Shown: positions 47,463-56,441, counted from the first letter of the stretch. The stretch is 64,000 nucleotides of DNA from Amycolatopsis sp. NBC_01480 (GCF_036227205.1 NZ_CP109442.1:1-64000); one strand, 5' to 3'. Notes: generated by a model from the sequence alone, not told the origin. Made by a program: numbers and translations.

Positions 47463-48412
47463 CCCGCAAGGAGCTCGACGCCGCCGGTATCCACGACCCG
47501 GCCCTGAGGTCGGCTTACCAGCGGTGCCGGGCACTGAACGCGCGCCACGGCCGCACCTACTTCCTCGCGACCAGGCTGCTGTCCCCGCCTCAGCGCCCAG
47601 CCGTCCACGCCCTGTACGGCTTCGCCCGGCGGCTGGACGACATCGTCGACGAGCCGGCGGCGGGAGCGACCCCCGCGACGATCGCCGCCGAACTCCACAC
47701 GGTCGAGCATCGGTTCTTCTCGGCCCTCGCCACCGGCCGCAGTGAGGATCCGCTGCTCGCCTCCGTCGTCGACACCTCCGCCCGCTACGACATCGCGGAC
47801 CGGCACTTCCGCGCGTTCTTCCGCTCCATGCGGATGGACCTCACCGTGACCGACTATCCTCGCCGGGCCGCGCTGGACGACTACGTGCACGGCTCGGCGG
47901 AGGTCATCGGGCTGCAGGTCCTGCCCGTGCTCGGCACCGTCACCGACCGCGACGAGGCGGCCCCGTACGCCGCGGCACTGGGCAAAGCGTTCCAGCTGAC
48001 CAACTTCCTGCGCGACGTCGCCGAAGACCTCGCCCGCGACCGCGTCTACCTCCCGGCCGACGAGCTCGCCGCGTTCGGGGTGGACCGCGACCGCCTGGGC
48101 TGGTGCGTCGAACACGGCCGTGCGGACAGCCGGGTGCGGGAGGCTCTCGCGGCCCAGGTCTCGGTGACCTGGACGCTCTATGAGCAAGCGCGGCCGGGGA
48201 TCGCCATGCTGCACCCGGTGTCCAGGGCCTGCGTCGCCACCGCTTTCCGGCTCTACCGGGAGATCCTCGTCCGGATCGAGGGGGCTGGGTACAACGTTTT
48301 CGGCCGCCGGATCGTGGTGCCACGCCCGCGCCGGCTGGCGGTCGCGGCCCGGGCGCTCGGCCACGCCCAGTGGCTGCAGCTGCGAAACCCGGCGCCACCG
48401 ACGGGGGCCTGA
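47459..48412 (+). CDS. crtB: Phytoene synthase
   Basis: A 317-residue head-to-head prenyltransferase. The aspartate motifs are RRLDDIVDE (about residues 58-66) and NFLRDVAEDLARDRVYLPAD. It condenses two GGPP to phytoene. The start overlaps the crtI stop. The order crtE-crtI-crtB is that of Streptomyces griseus-type clusters. The next gene begins at GTG 48415, two bases after the stop. Confidence 0.93.
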   Translation: MTRKELDAAGIHDPALRSAYQRCRALNARHGRTYFLATRLLSPPQRPAVHALYGFARRLDDIVDEPAAGATPATIAAELHTVEHRFFSALATGRSEDPLLASVVDTSARYDIADRHFRAFFRSMRMDLTVTDYPRRAALDDYVHGSAEVIGLQVLPVLGTVTDRDEAAPYAAALGKAFQLTNFLRDVAEDLARDRVYLPADELAAFGVDRDRLGWCVEHGRADSRVREALAAQVSVTWTLYEQARPGIAMLHPVSRACVATAFRLYREILVRIEGAGYNVFGRRIVVPRPRRLAVAARALGHAQWLQLRNPAPPTGA

Positions 48413-48414
48413 CC

Positions 48415-48756
48415 GTGGGCCGGCTGGAATACCTCGCCGTGCTCGGTGCCTGCGTCCTGGTCACGCTGCCGCTCGAACTGGCGGGCGCCCGCGTGTACCG
48501 ACGGCCGCGGCGGCTGGCCCGTGCCGTGCTGCCCGTGGCGCTCGTGTTCCTGGTGTGGGACGCCATCGCCATCGCCGGCGGGGTGTGGGACTACGCGCCG
48601 GAGAGCCTCACCGGGATACGGGCGCCGTTCGGCATCCCGCTCGAAGAGGTCCTGTTCTTCGTCGTCATCCCGATCTGCGGCGTCTTGACCTACGAGATGG
48701 TGGGCCTCACGCTGGCGGCGGTGCGACGGTTCGCCGGGCGGCGGGTGCGGAGGTGA
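48415..48756 (+). CDS. crtYc: Lycopene cyclase subunit, first half
   Basis: A 113-residue membrane protein with three hydrophobic segments. RLEYLAVLGACVLVTLPLEL and FGIPLEEVLFFVVIPICGVL, with the PLEEVLFF motif, match the N-terminal half of heterodimeric lycopene cyclases known from actinobacteria. With CrtYd it forms beta (or epsilon) rings on lycopene. GTG start; the stop overlaps the next start (GTGA, 48753-48756). Confidence 0.88.
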   Translation: MGRLEYLAVLGACVLVTLPLELAGARVYRRPRRLARAVLPVALVFLVWDAIAIAGGVWDYAPESLTGIRAPFGIPLEEVLFFVVIPICGVLTYEMVGLTLAAVRRFAGRRVRR

Positions 48757-49073
48757 TCCCCTGCGGCTACACCTTGCCCGCGGTCGCGGCTGTGCTCGTG
48801 GTCGTCGCGCTCGAACTACTGGCCCTGCGGACCGGCTTGTTCCGCAAACCCGGCTACTGGATCACCATCGCCGTCGTGACCGGCTTCCAGATCCCGGTCG
48901 ACGGATGGCTGACCAAGTCCTCCCACGCGATCGTGCGGTACGCCCCCGAGCACATCACCGGGCTCCGCTTCCCCGGGAACATTCCGATCGAGGACTTCCT
49001 CTTCGGGTACGCACTGGTGACCGCTGTCCTGCTCCTGTGGGAGCGAGCGGCACGAAAGGAGAATGCTGAGTGA
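48753..49073 (+). CDS. crtYd: Lycopene cyclase subunit, second half
   Basis: A 106-residue membrane protein paired with CrtYc. It has a GTG start inside the crtYc stop, three hydrophobic segments, and the motif FPGNIPIEDFLFGYALVTAV, where PIEDFLF parallels PLEEVLFF of the partner. Ends with a charged ERAARKENAE tail and a GTGA overlap to the methyltransferase gene. Confidence 0.88.
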   Translation: MIPCGYTLPAVAAVLVVVALELLALRTGLFRKPGYWITIAVVTGFQIPVDGWLTKSSHAIVRYAPEHITGLRFPGNIPIEDFLFGYALVTAVLLLWERAARKENAE

Positions 49074-49807
49074 GCCGACTCGCGGAGGACGGCCTGCCTC
49101 GCACCCGGGTGACCGCGGCGTTCGACACCGAGGCCGCGTCCTACGACCGGCTCGTCGGGGCCAGCCCCGGCTATCACGACCACCTCCGGCTGTCCGCCCG
49201 GCGCCTCGGGCTGACTGGTGACGGCGCGGGCTTGCAGGTGCTCGACGCCGGGTGCGGCACCGGCGCCTCCACCGCGGCCCTGCTGAAGGTGTTGCCGTCC
49301 GCCGAGATCACCGCCTTCGACGGGTCGGCTGCGATGCTGGCTCAGGCCCGGCGCAAGCGTTGGCCCGCCAAGGTGCGTTTCGTGCACAGCACAATCGAAG
49401 ACCTGGAAGGGTCCGGGATCACCGGGCCGTTCGACGCCGTCCTCGCGGCCTATCTGATCCGCAACCTCGCCGATCCGGACGCCCAGCTCCGCAAACTGCA
49501 CACGCTGTTGCGTCCCGGCGCGCCGATCGCCCTGCACGAGTACTCCGTAGCAGACTCCCGCCGGGCCCGGATCGTCTGGAACGCGGTGTGCGCAGCGATC
49601 ATCATCCCGCTGGGCAAGGTCACCACCGGCGATGCGACGCTCTACCGCCACCTCCGCCGGAGCGTGCTCGCCTTCGACGGCATCCGCGCCCTGACCGCCC
49701 GGCTCGGCAACGCCGGGTTCATCAACACCCGCGCCGAAACCATGTCCGGCTGGCAACGCGGTATCGGGCACACCGTCGTCGGCACCCGGCCGCCGGAGAC
49801 ACTGTGA
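49070..49807 (+). CDS. crtT: Class I SAM-dependent methyltransferase (CrtT-like)
   Basis: A 245-residue UbiE-like methyltransferase. Motif I is VLDAGCGTGASTAALLK (residues about 59-75); AAYLIRNLADPDAQLRKLHT follows the expected UbiE/COQ5 layout. In S. griseus-type carotenoid clusters, a methyltransferase named CrtT occupies this place, but its exact role is not firmly known. GTG start overlaps the crtYd stop and the gene ends in a GTGA overlap with crtU. The symbol is assigned by synteny. Confidence 0.8.
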   Translation: MSRLAEDGLPRTRVTAAFDTEAASYDRLVGASPGYHDHLRLSARRLGLTGDGAGLQVLDAGCGTGASTAALLKVLPSAEITAFDGSAAMLAQARRKRWPAKVRFVHSTIEDLEGSGITGPFDAVLAAYLIRNLADPDAQLRKLHTLLRPGAPIALHEYSVADSRRARIVWNAVCAAIIIPLGKVTTGDATLYRHLRRSVLAFDGIRALTARLGNAGFINTRAETMSGWQRGIGHTVVGTRPPETL

Positions 49808-51345
49808 CCAGGCCCCCCAGCCGTGACCGGCGGCTCGTGACCCATCCCGCGCCGACGGGCCTCGACTCCGCCCGACGGCTCGACCGGCGCCCCCGAACCG
49901 CCGTCGTGGGCGCCGGGATCGCGGGTCTCACCGCGGCGACCGGACTGGCCGAACGCGGCGTCGAGGTGACCCTCTACGAGCGCGAGGATCATCTCGGCGG
50001 CCGCGTCGGCGGCTGGCCGGACCGGCTGGCCGACGGCACCAGCGTCACGATGAGCCGGGGTTTCCACGCTTTCTTTCGGCAGTACTACAACCTGCGCGCG
50101 CTGCTGACCCGCACGGACCCCCGGCTCGAACGGCTCACCCCGCTAGAGGACTACCCCCTGCTCGACGCCCACGGGCGCACCGACACCTTCGGCGGCCTCC
50201 CCACCACTCCCCCGCTGAACGCGCTCGCCTTCGCCTTGCGCAGCCCCACTTTCCGGCTCCGCGACCTGCTCGCCCTAGACGGGCGGGCCGCATTGCCCCT
50301 CGCGACCGTGGCCGTGCCCGGCATCTATGAACGGCTCGACCACGTCGATGCCGCAGCGTTCCTGGAACGAATCAGGTTTCCGGAAGCGGCCCGGCACCTG
50401 GCGTTCGAAGTGTTTTCGCGGAGTTTCTTCGCCGACCCGAGCGAGCTGTCCGCGGCGGAACTGGCCGTCATGTTTCACCTGTATTTCCTGGGGTCGAGTG
50501 AAGGCTTGGTCTTCGACGTGCCGACCGAGCCGTTCCCCCAGGCCCTGTGGACGCCGCTGGCCGCGTACCTGACCGTCCGGGGCGTGACCATCCGCCTCGG
50601 CACGGGCGTCGAGAACATCGAGAAGTCCGGTGGCACCTTTCACGTCACCTCGGGGTCCACAACGGAGTTCGACGCAGTTGTACTGGCGGGCGAGGTCGGC
50701 GGTCTGCAATTACTGGTCGAGGCGTCACCCGGCCTCGGCACCGGCGCTTGGCGGGCGGGGATCGCCGGGCTCCGCACCGCGCCGGGCTTCCTCGTCCGCC
50801 GACTCTGGCTCGACCGAGCGGTGGACCCGCGGCGACCGCCATTCCTGGGAACAGGCAGCGTGCCGCCGCTGGACAACATCAGTGTCCTGGACCGGTATGA
50901 GGGAGAAGCCCGCAGCTGGGCAAACGAAACCGGCGGCTCCGTCGTGGAACTGCACGCCTATGCCGCCACCACGACCGACGTCGGGGCCCTGTCCAAACAG
51001 CTGGACGAACGGCTCCACCGGATCTACCCGGAAACCGCCGCGGCCCGGGCAGTCGGCGAGATCACGCTCTGGCGGGAAGACTGCCCCCTGTTCGGGATCG
51101 GCCGCTTCGCGCACCGCCCCGCCGTCACCACGACCACCCCGGGCCTCGTGCTGGCCGGCGACGGGGTCCGGATCGACCTCCCGGTCGCCCTGATGGAACG
51201 GGCCGCGACCACCGGCTGGGCCGCCGCGAACACCCTTCTGAGCGGATGGGGCGTCGCGGGCCACCCGATTCGTTCCGTCCCCAACTGCGGACGGCTCACC
51301 CCGCTCAACCGCCTCGCCCCCTGGCTCGAACGCGCGCTCCGATGA
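49804..51345 (+). CDS. crtU: FAD-dependent carotenoid desaturase/methylase (CrtU-like)
   Basis: A 513-residue flavoprotein of the phytoene-desaturase/amine-oxidase superfamily. FAD binding: TAVVGAGIAGLTAATGLAER at about residues 34-53 and GGRVGGWP after it; SRGFHAFFRQYYNLRALL is characteristic of CrtU/beta-carotene desaturases. CrtU converts beta-carotene rings to aromatic rings by desaturation with methyl migration (isorenieratene synthesis). GTG at 49804 overlaps the methyltransferase stop. Last gene of the operon. Product identity (isorenieratene-like) is inferred from gene content. Confidence 0.83.
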   Translation: MTRPPSRDRRLVTHPAPTGLDSARRLDRRPRTAVVGAGIAGLTAATGLAERGVEVTLYEREDHLGGRVGGWPDRLADGTSVTMSRGFHAFFRQYYNLRALLTRTDPRLERLTPLEDYPLLDAHGRTDTFGGLPTTPPLNALAFALRSPTFRLRDLLALDGRAALPLATVAVPGIYERLDHVDAAAFLERIRFPEAARHLAFEVFSRSFFADPSELSAAELAVMFHLYFLGSSEGLVFDVPTEPFPQALWTPLAAYLTVRGVTIRLGTGVENIEKSGGTFHVTSGSTTEFDAVVLAGEVGGLQLLVEASPGLGTGAWRAGIAGLRTAPGFLVRRLWLDRAVDPRRPPFLGTGSVPPLDNISVLDRYEGEARSWANETGGSVVELHAYAATTTDVGALSKQLDERLHRIYPETAAARAVGEITLWREDCPLFGIGRFAHRPAVTTTTPGLVLAGDGVRIDLPVALMERAATTGWAAANTLLSGWGVAGHPIRSVPNCGRLTPLNRLAPWLERALR

Positions 51346-51436
51346 GGTCTGCCGGAACACCCTCGATCACACCACTGTCTCCGCCGGCGAATACGTCCGC
51401 CGATGCGCGACCGAGCTTTCCAGCGTCACAACCGGG

Positions 51437-51960
51437 TCAGGACTTGCAGGAGAACGAGTCCACGCCGAGGCCCGGATCTCCTTGCCACGGCTCGAATCCG
51501 AACTGGACACTCGTCAGGTACCAGGACGGATGGGTGATACCACGGGCGACGCTGTCGTTGGTGAAGTCCTTGATGGAGAGGTCGAGCGCCTCGGTCGTCT
51601 CCTGGCGCACAAAGGAGTTCACGTTCCAGCAGCCGTCACCGCAAAGCCGCCCGGACCACACGTCCCAGGTGGCGCCGACCTTCTGGCCCGCCGGCTGCGG
51701 CGCGCCCGCGTGATCTCCCCAGATCATGATCTCGGTGCCGTGGTTCTGCCTCGCCAGGTTCGGTGTGGGCCCGAACCAGATGCTGTACACCGCATCCCAT
51801 TGCCCACCGGCCGTGTGGTAGCCGCCTGTGGTGCGCGGGGCGCCGAACTGGCTGATCTGCAAGGGAAGCCCGTTGCCAGCGAGCTGTACTTGTGCTCCGT
51901 CGGGCAGGTCGTGGATGGACGGTGCCACGGGGCCGCGGATGCGCATGCAGACCGCGGCGC
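51437..51960 (-). pseudogene. GH12 endoglucanase, C-terminal fragment
   Basis: The minus strand reads WDAVYSIWFGPTPNLARQNH, then GTEIMIWGDHAG (nucleophile Glu), VWSGRLCGDGCWNVNSFVRQ, and YLTSVQFGFEPWQGDPGL (acid/base Glu in FEPW), ending SFSCKS with the stop at 51437. This is the second half or more of a family 12 glycoside hydrolase. No signal peptide or start can be seen upstream, where the sequence meets the multicopper oxidase fragment. Confidence 0.75.
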
Positions 51961-52019
51961 CGCCTGCTGTGAGGCTGACGTCGTCGCAGCTGCCGCCGAA
52001 GGCGAACAGCTGGTTCAGG

Positions 52020-52390
52020 GCCAAACGATCGGCCTGCTGGTGGAGAAGCGGAACGCAGCCGACCGCGGTTTCACCACCTGGACCCTCAACGGCCAGCCCT
52101 ACTCGATTTCCGCCAATCAGCAGGCGATCCCAGTCCAGCGCGGCAAGCGGTACCGGTTGTACCTGCACAACTCCACCAAGGACATGCACCCCGTGCACGG
52201 GCACATCGTCGAGGTCGCCGCGATCGCCGGGACGCCGACCGCCGGGATGTTCGAGGACGTCGTCATGCTCGGCGACTACCAGAAACTCGACCTCGGCTTC
52301 GTCGCCGACCAGTCCGGCCTCTCGCTGCTGCACGGCCGCCAGCAGCTGCACATGAACTACGGCTTCATGACCCTGCTCAATCGCCCCTGA
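52020..52390 (+). pseudogene. Multicopper oxidase, C-terminal fragment with lost copper ligands
   Basis: The plus strand reads RGFTTWTLNGQPYSISANQQ, MHPVHGHIVEVAAI and LSLLHGRQQLHMNYGFMTLL, then the stop at 52390. This is the last cupredoxin domain of a multicopper oxidase. The family's LHCHQQ motif is here LHGRQQ, so the type 1 copper Cys and the neighbouring His are replaced. Truncated at the 5' side. Confidence 0.78.
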
Positions 52391-52756
52391 CCGCAGCGGC
52401 GCCGGCCATCCCCGGGAGACGCGGCGGTCGGCGAGCCCCGCAGCGAACATCACGGGTCCCGGCGAGCGCGGCACGACGGTGAACAGGAACGTCGCGGCCC
52501 GGCGGCGAGGTCCACGCCCAGCCAGCGTGCCCTCGGCATCCCCGACTCGGCGCAGAGATCGCACCGGCGCGGGCGCGCCGTAGGCCGTCGACACCGGAGG
52601 TTCGGCACCCCGAGCACCGCTCGGCGGAGAGCCCCGCCCGCCGAAGTGCGTCAGATCGCTCGTGCTCGGGTGTCTGTACGGGCAACCAGGCTCGTCCAGC
52701 CGAGTGGACTGGGCGCGGGGTTCTGCCATGGAGAACCCTCGGAATCCGCTGGCGGA
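52391..52756. other. Intergenic region before ribAB
   Basis: About 365 bp between the oxidase fragment and the ribAB stop. Open frames here are arginine/proline-rich and look like chance. I see no gene or RNA. Confidence 0.4.
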
Positions 52757-53980
52757 CTACCGCCGGGAGCTCTCGCGGTCGGTGAATAGATGCCCCATGC
52801 GTTGCTGTTTCGCTGCCAGGTAACGAAGATTCGCCGACGTACCACCCACCGTCAACGGAAGCCTCCGCAGGACGGAAACCCCGCCCGCTTCCAAATCCCG
52901 GATCTTCCCGGGATTGTTGGTCAGGACCTGCGTCCGCGCGATCCCAAGATCCCGCAGGATGGCCGCGGCAGCCCCGTATTCTCGTGCGTCGGCCGGTTCG
53001 CCCAGACGGAGGTTGGCGTCCACTGTGTCCAGTCCGCAGTCCTGAAGCTCATACGCCGCCAGCTTTTTCGCCAGTCCGATACCACGCCCCTCGTGCCCGC
53101 GCAGATACACCAGCACCCCGCCGTCACGGCTGATCCGGGCGAGGGCGGCGTCTAATTGCGGGCCGCAGTCGCAACGGGCGGAGGCCAGGGATTCGCCGGT
53201 CAGGCATTCGGAGTGCACGCGTACGGTCGCCTCGTCGCCCGGTTCGCCACAGATGAGCGCGACATGGTCGGCACCGGTGCGCAGGTCCAGATAGCCCACC
53301 GCGCGGAAGCGGCCGTACCGGGTCGGGAGTTCGGTTTCGGCGGTTCGCACCACGCGCGGCTGTTCACCGGCCGGGAGAGGATTCCGCAGCCGATGGGAGA
53401 TCAGGTCCTCGATGCTCAGCGCGGGCAGGCCGAACCGGCGCGCGAGCTCCGCGACTCCGGGGCCGCGGAGCATTGACCCGTCGTCGGCCACCAGTTCCGC
53501 GATGGCCGCGACCGGTGCCACGCCTGCGAGTCGGCACAGATCGACCGCCGCTTCGGTGTGTCCTGGTCGCTCCAGGACGCCGCCGGGTCGCGCGCGCAGC
53601 GGGAGGACGTGGCCGGGGCGGGTGAAATCCGCGGCGGCGGCCGCCGGGTCGGCCAGCAGCCGCAGGGTGCGGGCGCGATCGGCGGCACTGATTCCGGTGC
53701 TCACGCCGGTTTTCGCGTCCACGGTCACGGTGTAGGCGGTGCCGCGCGCGTCCTCGTTGTGCTCCACCATCGGCGGCAGCCGGAGGTCCGCCGCACGGTC
53801 CGGGGGCATCGGGGCGCACAGCAGTCCGGAGGTGTGCCGCACGGTCCACGCGACCCAGCGCGCCGACGCGGTGTGCGCGGCCAGCACTGCGTCGCCCTCG
53901 TTCTCGCGGTCGGCGGCGTCGGTGACGAGCACCGGCCTGCCCTCGCGCAGCGCGTCCAGCGCCATGGTCATTCGGTCCAT
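52757..53980 (-). CDS. ribAB: Bifunctional riboflavin enzyme: DHBP synthase/GTP cyclohydrolase II
   Basis: About 407 residues. The N-terminal 3,4-dihydroxy-2-butanone-4-phosphate synthase domain contains TDAADRENEGDAV and the C-terminal GTP cyclohydrolase II domain contains HSECLTGESLASARCDCG with three zinc cysteines, then LRGHEGRGIGL. Both starting reactions of riboflavin synthesis are thus on one chain. I chose ATG 53980; the open frame continues through the operator. It lies downstream of marR, with ATAAGCATGCTTAT just upstream, so flavin supply appears tied to this regulon. Likely an accessory copy beside a housekeeping one elsewhere (inference). Confidence 0.92.
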   Translation of the reverse strand: MDRMTMALDALREGRPVLVTDAADRENEGDAVLAAHTASARWVAWTVRHTSGLLCAPMPPDRAADLRLPPMVEHNEDARGTAYTVTVDAKTGVSTGISAADRARTLRLLADPAAAAADFTRPGHVLPLRARPGGVLERPGHTEAAVDLCRLAGVAPVAAIAELVADDGSMLRGPGVAELARRFGLPALSIEDLISHRLRNPLPAGEQPRVVRTAETELPTRYGRFRAVGYLDLRTGADHVALICGEPGDEATVRVHSECLTGESLASARCDCGPQLDAALARISRDGGVLVYLRGHEGRGIGLAKKLAAYELQDCGLDTVDANLRLGEPADAREYGAAAAILRDLGIARTQVLTNNPGKIRDLEAGGVSVLRRLPLTVGGTSANLRYLAAKQQRMGHLFTDRESSRR

Positions 53981-53989
53981 GACCCAAGT

Positions 53990-54019
53990 ATAAGCATGCT
54001 TATGCCCAATGAGCATGCT
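53990..54019. promoter_or_regulatory. MarR operator pair upstream of ribAB
   Basis: ATAAGCATGCTTAT (53990-54003) is a perfect 14-base palindrome, and a second AGCATGCT core lies at 54012-54019, overlapping the end of marR. The same core occurs twice in the marR/flavin reductase divergent region, so one regulator probably binds all four. Confidence 0.7.
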
Positions 54020-54540
54020 TACTCGTCGCCGCGCTCCATCTCGCGCAGCTCGCGTTCGACGACGAGGGCGGCCTGACGCAGCTGACGGTCGGCGGCGACG
54101 ATCTCGTCCCGGCCGAGGAGCGACCCCAGGGTGTCGCTGATTCGGAGCACCTCGGCGTCCATCTCCTCAAGCGCGGCAAGCCCGGTCTTGGTGACTTCGA
54201 GCGACAGGGCACGCTCGCTTTCCGGGTGCGCGCCGCGGGCGACGAATCCGCGCTTCTCCATCTGGGTCACGATGCGCGTCATCGTCTGCGGGCGGGCGTA
54301 GCACCGACGGGACAGCTGAGCCAGCGTCAGATGCGGCCGGTTGGCCAGGATTCGCAGCGCGGTGTAGCTCGACAGCGTCATGTTCCACCGCCGCAGCCGC
54401 GCGTTGCCGATCCGCGAGACCGCGCGCTCGAACCGGAACACGGCGTCGATCAAGGAGGACGCCTCGTCCATGCCGGTCTCCGCGCGCGCGGGCGAGCGGC
54501 CGTCGTCGAACGGATCTACGTATGGCAAGGGATCGGTCAC
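54019..54540 (-). CDS. MarR-family regulator of the flavin catabolic regulon
   Basis: A 173-residue MarR protein with GTG start at 54540. The winged helix contains LTLAQLSRRCYARPQTMTRI then VTQMEKRGFVARGAHPESER at about residues 70-110. It is divergent from the flavin reductase at 54619 and upstream of ribAB on its own strand. Four AGCATGCT palindromes flank it, two on each side, the arrangement expected for an autoregulated repressor of both transcription units. The ligand is probably a pathway substrate or CoA ester (inference). Confidence 0.9.
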   Translation of the reverse strand: MTDPLPYVDPFDDGRSPARAETGMDEASSLIDAVFRFERAVSRIGNARLRRWNMTLSSYTALRILANRPHLTLAQLSRRCYARPQTMTRIVTQMEKRGFVARGAHPESERALSLEVTKTGLAALEEMDAEVLRISDTLGSLLGRDEIVAADRQLRQAALVVERELREMERGDE

Positions 54541-54576
54541 CCCCGCAGCGTAGAGCGCCGGGCGCGGATGCGCGTC

Positions 54577-54625
54577 AGCATGCTTGCATTTGTATCCGCA
54601 CGCTTATATTGTCTAAGCATGCTTA
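54577..54625 (+). promoter_or_regulatory. Divergent promoter with MarR operators at the flavin reductase start
   Basis: AGCATGCT (54577-54584) and the perfect palindrome TAAGCATGCTTA (54614-54625) bracket a candidate promoter, with TATATT at 54605-54610 as -10 and a weak -35 (CTTGCA, 54583-54588). The start codon ATG of the flavin reductase (54619-54621) lies inside the second palindrome, so the transcript would be nearly leaderless and the operator covers the start site. Confidence 0.7.
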
Positions 54626-55095
54626 CTTCATCCCGATTCCGCTCCGCCTTGGGGAATTTCCCCAGCGGCGTCGTGGCGATCACCGGGCGGGACGCGGACG
54701 GGCGGCCGGCGGGCCTGGCGGTCTCGTCGTTCACGTCGGTCTCGCTCGATCCGCCGCTGGTGGCTTTCCTGCCCGGCAAGACGTCCTCGACGTTCCCGGT
54801 GCTCGCCCGGCGCGGCACGTTCTGCGCCAACGTCCTCGCCGCCGGGCAGGAGGACGTCTGCCGTGCGCTCGCGGTCTCCGGCGGGGACAAGTTCGCCGGC
54901 GTCGACTGGCATCCCGGGCCGCACGGCGATCCCGTGCTCGACGGGGCCGTCGCCTGGATCGCCTGCACGATCGAGGCCGTGCACGACGCCGGCGACCACC
55001 ACCTCGTCCTCGGCCGCGTCGACGACCTGGCCGCCGACACCACGGCAGAGCCGCTGCTGTTCTTCCGCAGCCAATACCACCACCTCGCGGCCTGA
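54619..55095 (+). CDS. Flavin reductase (HpaC/HsaB-like)
   Basis: A 158-residue flavin reductase. FPSGVVAITGRDADGRPAGL, VSSFTSVSLDPPLVAFLPGK and AGDHHLVLGRVDDLA are the family's standard blocks. It closely parallels the reductase domain of the fusion at 25409 (shared GAVAWI and GDH...LGRV segments) but lacks the sensor domain. It supplies reduced FMN/FAD, most likely to the LLM monooxygenase at 57904. The ATG lies within the MarR operator; no ribosome site is visible, in keeping with leaderless translation. Confidence 0.9.
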   Translation: MLTSSRFRSALGNFPSGVVAITGRDADGRPAGLAVSSFTSVSLDPPLVAFLPGKTSSTFPVLARRGTFCANVLAAGQEDVCRALAVSGGDKFAGVDWHPGPHGDPVLDGAVAWIACTIEAVHDAGDHHLVLGRVDDLAADTTAEPLLFFRSQYHHLAA

Positions 55096-55139
55096 GCCGC
55101 GCCCCCACGTCAGCCCCGACCTCAACGGAGAGGCACGTC

Positions 55140-56441
55140 ATGACCACACCGGCAGAAGCAAGACGCACGACGCTCGCGGCCTCGATCGGCAACACCGTGG
55201 AGACCTACGACTACGCCGTCTACGGCTTCCTCTCCGCCGTGCTGGCGAAGGTGTTCTTCCCGGCCGCGAGCACCGGCGCGGGCCTGCTGTCGTCGTTCGC
55301 GGTGTTCGGCTCGGCGTTCCTGGCGCGTCCCGCGGGGGCCTTGGTGTTCGGCCCGATCGCGGACCGGCACGGCCGCCGTCCCGCGCTAGTGGCGTCGCTG
55401 CTGCTGATGGCCGGCGGCAGCACACTGATCGGCCTGCTGCCGGCGACCGGGACGATCGGCGTCGCCGCGCCGATCCTGCTGGTGCTGTTGCGATTCGCCC
55501 AAGGGCTGGCCGGCGGCGGCGAGTTCACCACGGCGATCATCTACGTCGCCGAGTTCGCCCCGCCGCACCGGCGCGGTGCGCTCTCGAGCCGGGTGCAGGT
55601 CGGGAGTCTTGCCGGATTCCTGCTGGGCGCGGTCGTCGTGCTGTCGCTGAGCGCCGCGCTGACTCCGGCGCAAATGCTCATGTGGGGCTGGCGGCTGCCG
55701 TTCCTGCTGGCGTTTCCCATCGGCGGGATCGGCCTCTATCTGCGCAGCCAGTTCGGTGAGACCCCGGAGTTCCTCGACGCCCGCAGTCGACCGTCCGCAC
55801 CGGACCGATCGGCGGACCGGCAATGGTCCTCGGTGCTCCTGCTCGTCGGAGTGTCGGTGTTGCACATCGTCGGCATCTACATGGTCTACACCTACGTGCA
55901 GAGCTACCTCATCCAGCTGCGGCTGTCCCCCGTCGCGGCAACCGCGGTGATCGCGTTCGCGCTGCTCGTCGGAATCTTCCTCGTGCTCGCGGGCGGCCGC
56001 GCCGCGGACTGGCAAGGCCGTCCGAAAGTGCTGCTGGCGTCCTCGCTAGCGGTGCTCGTCGTGAGCTACCCGTTGTTCGCCGCGCTGGCCAGCGCCCCTC
56101 CCCTGTGGCTGATCATCGTGTGCACGGTGGCGCTGTCGGCCGGCCCGGCGTTCTACTCGGGCGTCGCACCGGTCACCTACGTCCAGCTCGTTCCGGTGCG
56201 CCGGCGCGGCAGCCTCGTCGGCATCTCCTACAACGTGACTGTCGGCATCCTCGGCGGTTCGGCGGTGTTCATCTGCCAGGCGCTGGTCGAGCTGACCGGC
56301 GACCGCCGCTCCCCCGCGTACCTGCTGCTGGCCGCGGCCTCCGCCAGCGCGCTCGCCGCGTTCGCGCTCACCCGCCGCGCGGCCCGCACCCGCGCGGCTT
56401 CCTCGTCCGCCCTTCCCCTGACCGCGGAGTCCGGCTCATGA
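55140..56441 (+). CDS. MFS transporter, metabolite:H+ symporter type
   Basis: A 433-residue, 12-helix major facilitator. The N-terminus (ASIGNTVETYDYAVYGFLSA) and the loop GPIADRHGRRPALVASLLLM between helices 2 and 3 are characteristic of the metabolite:H+ symporter (MHS) group, which imports carboxylates such as citrate, shikimate or alpha-ketoglutarate. RFAQGLAGGGEFTTAI is another family block. It starts 45 bp after the flavin reductase and its stop overlaps the next start (ATGA). It probably imports the pathway's carboxylate substrate. Confidence 0.9.
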   Translation: MTTPAEARRTTLAASIGNTVETYDYAVYGFLSAVLAKVFFPAASTGAGLLSSFAVFGSAFLARPAGALVFGPIADRHGRRPALVASLLLMAGGSTLIGLLPATGTIGVAAPILLVLLRFAQGLAGGGEFTTAIIYVAEFAPPHRRGALSSRVQVGSLAGFLLGAVVVLSLSAALTPAQMLMWGWRLPFLLAFPIGGIGLYLRSQFGETPEFLDARSRPSAPDRSADRQWSSVLLLVGVSVLHIVGIYMVYTYVQSYLIQLRLSPVAATAVIAFALLVGIFLVLAGGRAADWQGRPKVLLASSLAVLVVSYPLFAALASAPPLWLIIVCTVALSAGPAFYSGVAPVTYVQLVPVRRRGSLVGISYNVTVGILGGSAVFICQALVELTGDRRSPAYLLLAAASASALAAFALTRRAARTRAASSSALPLTAESGS

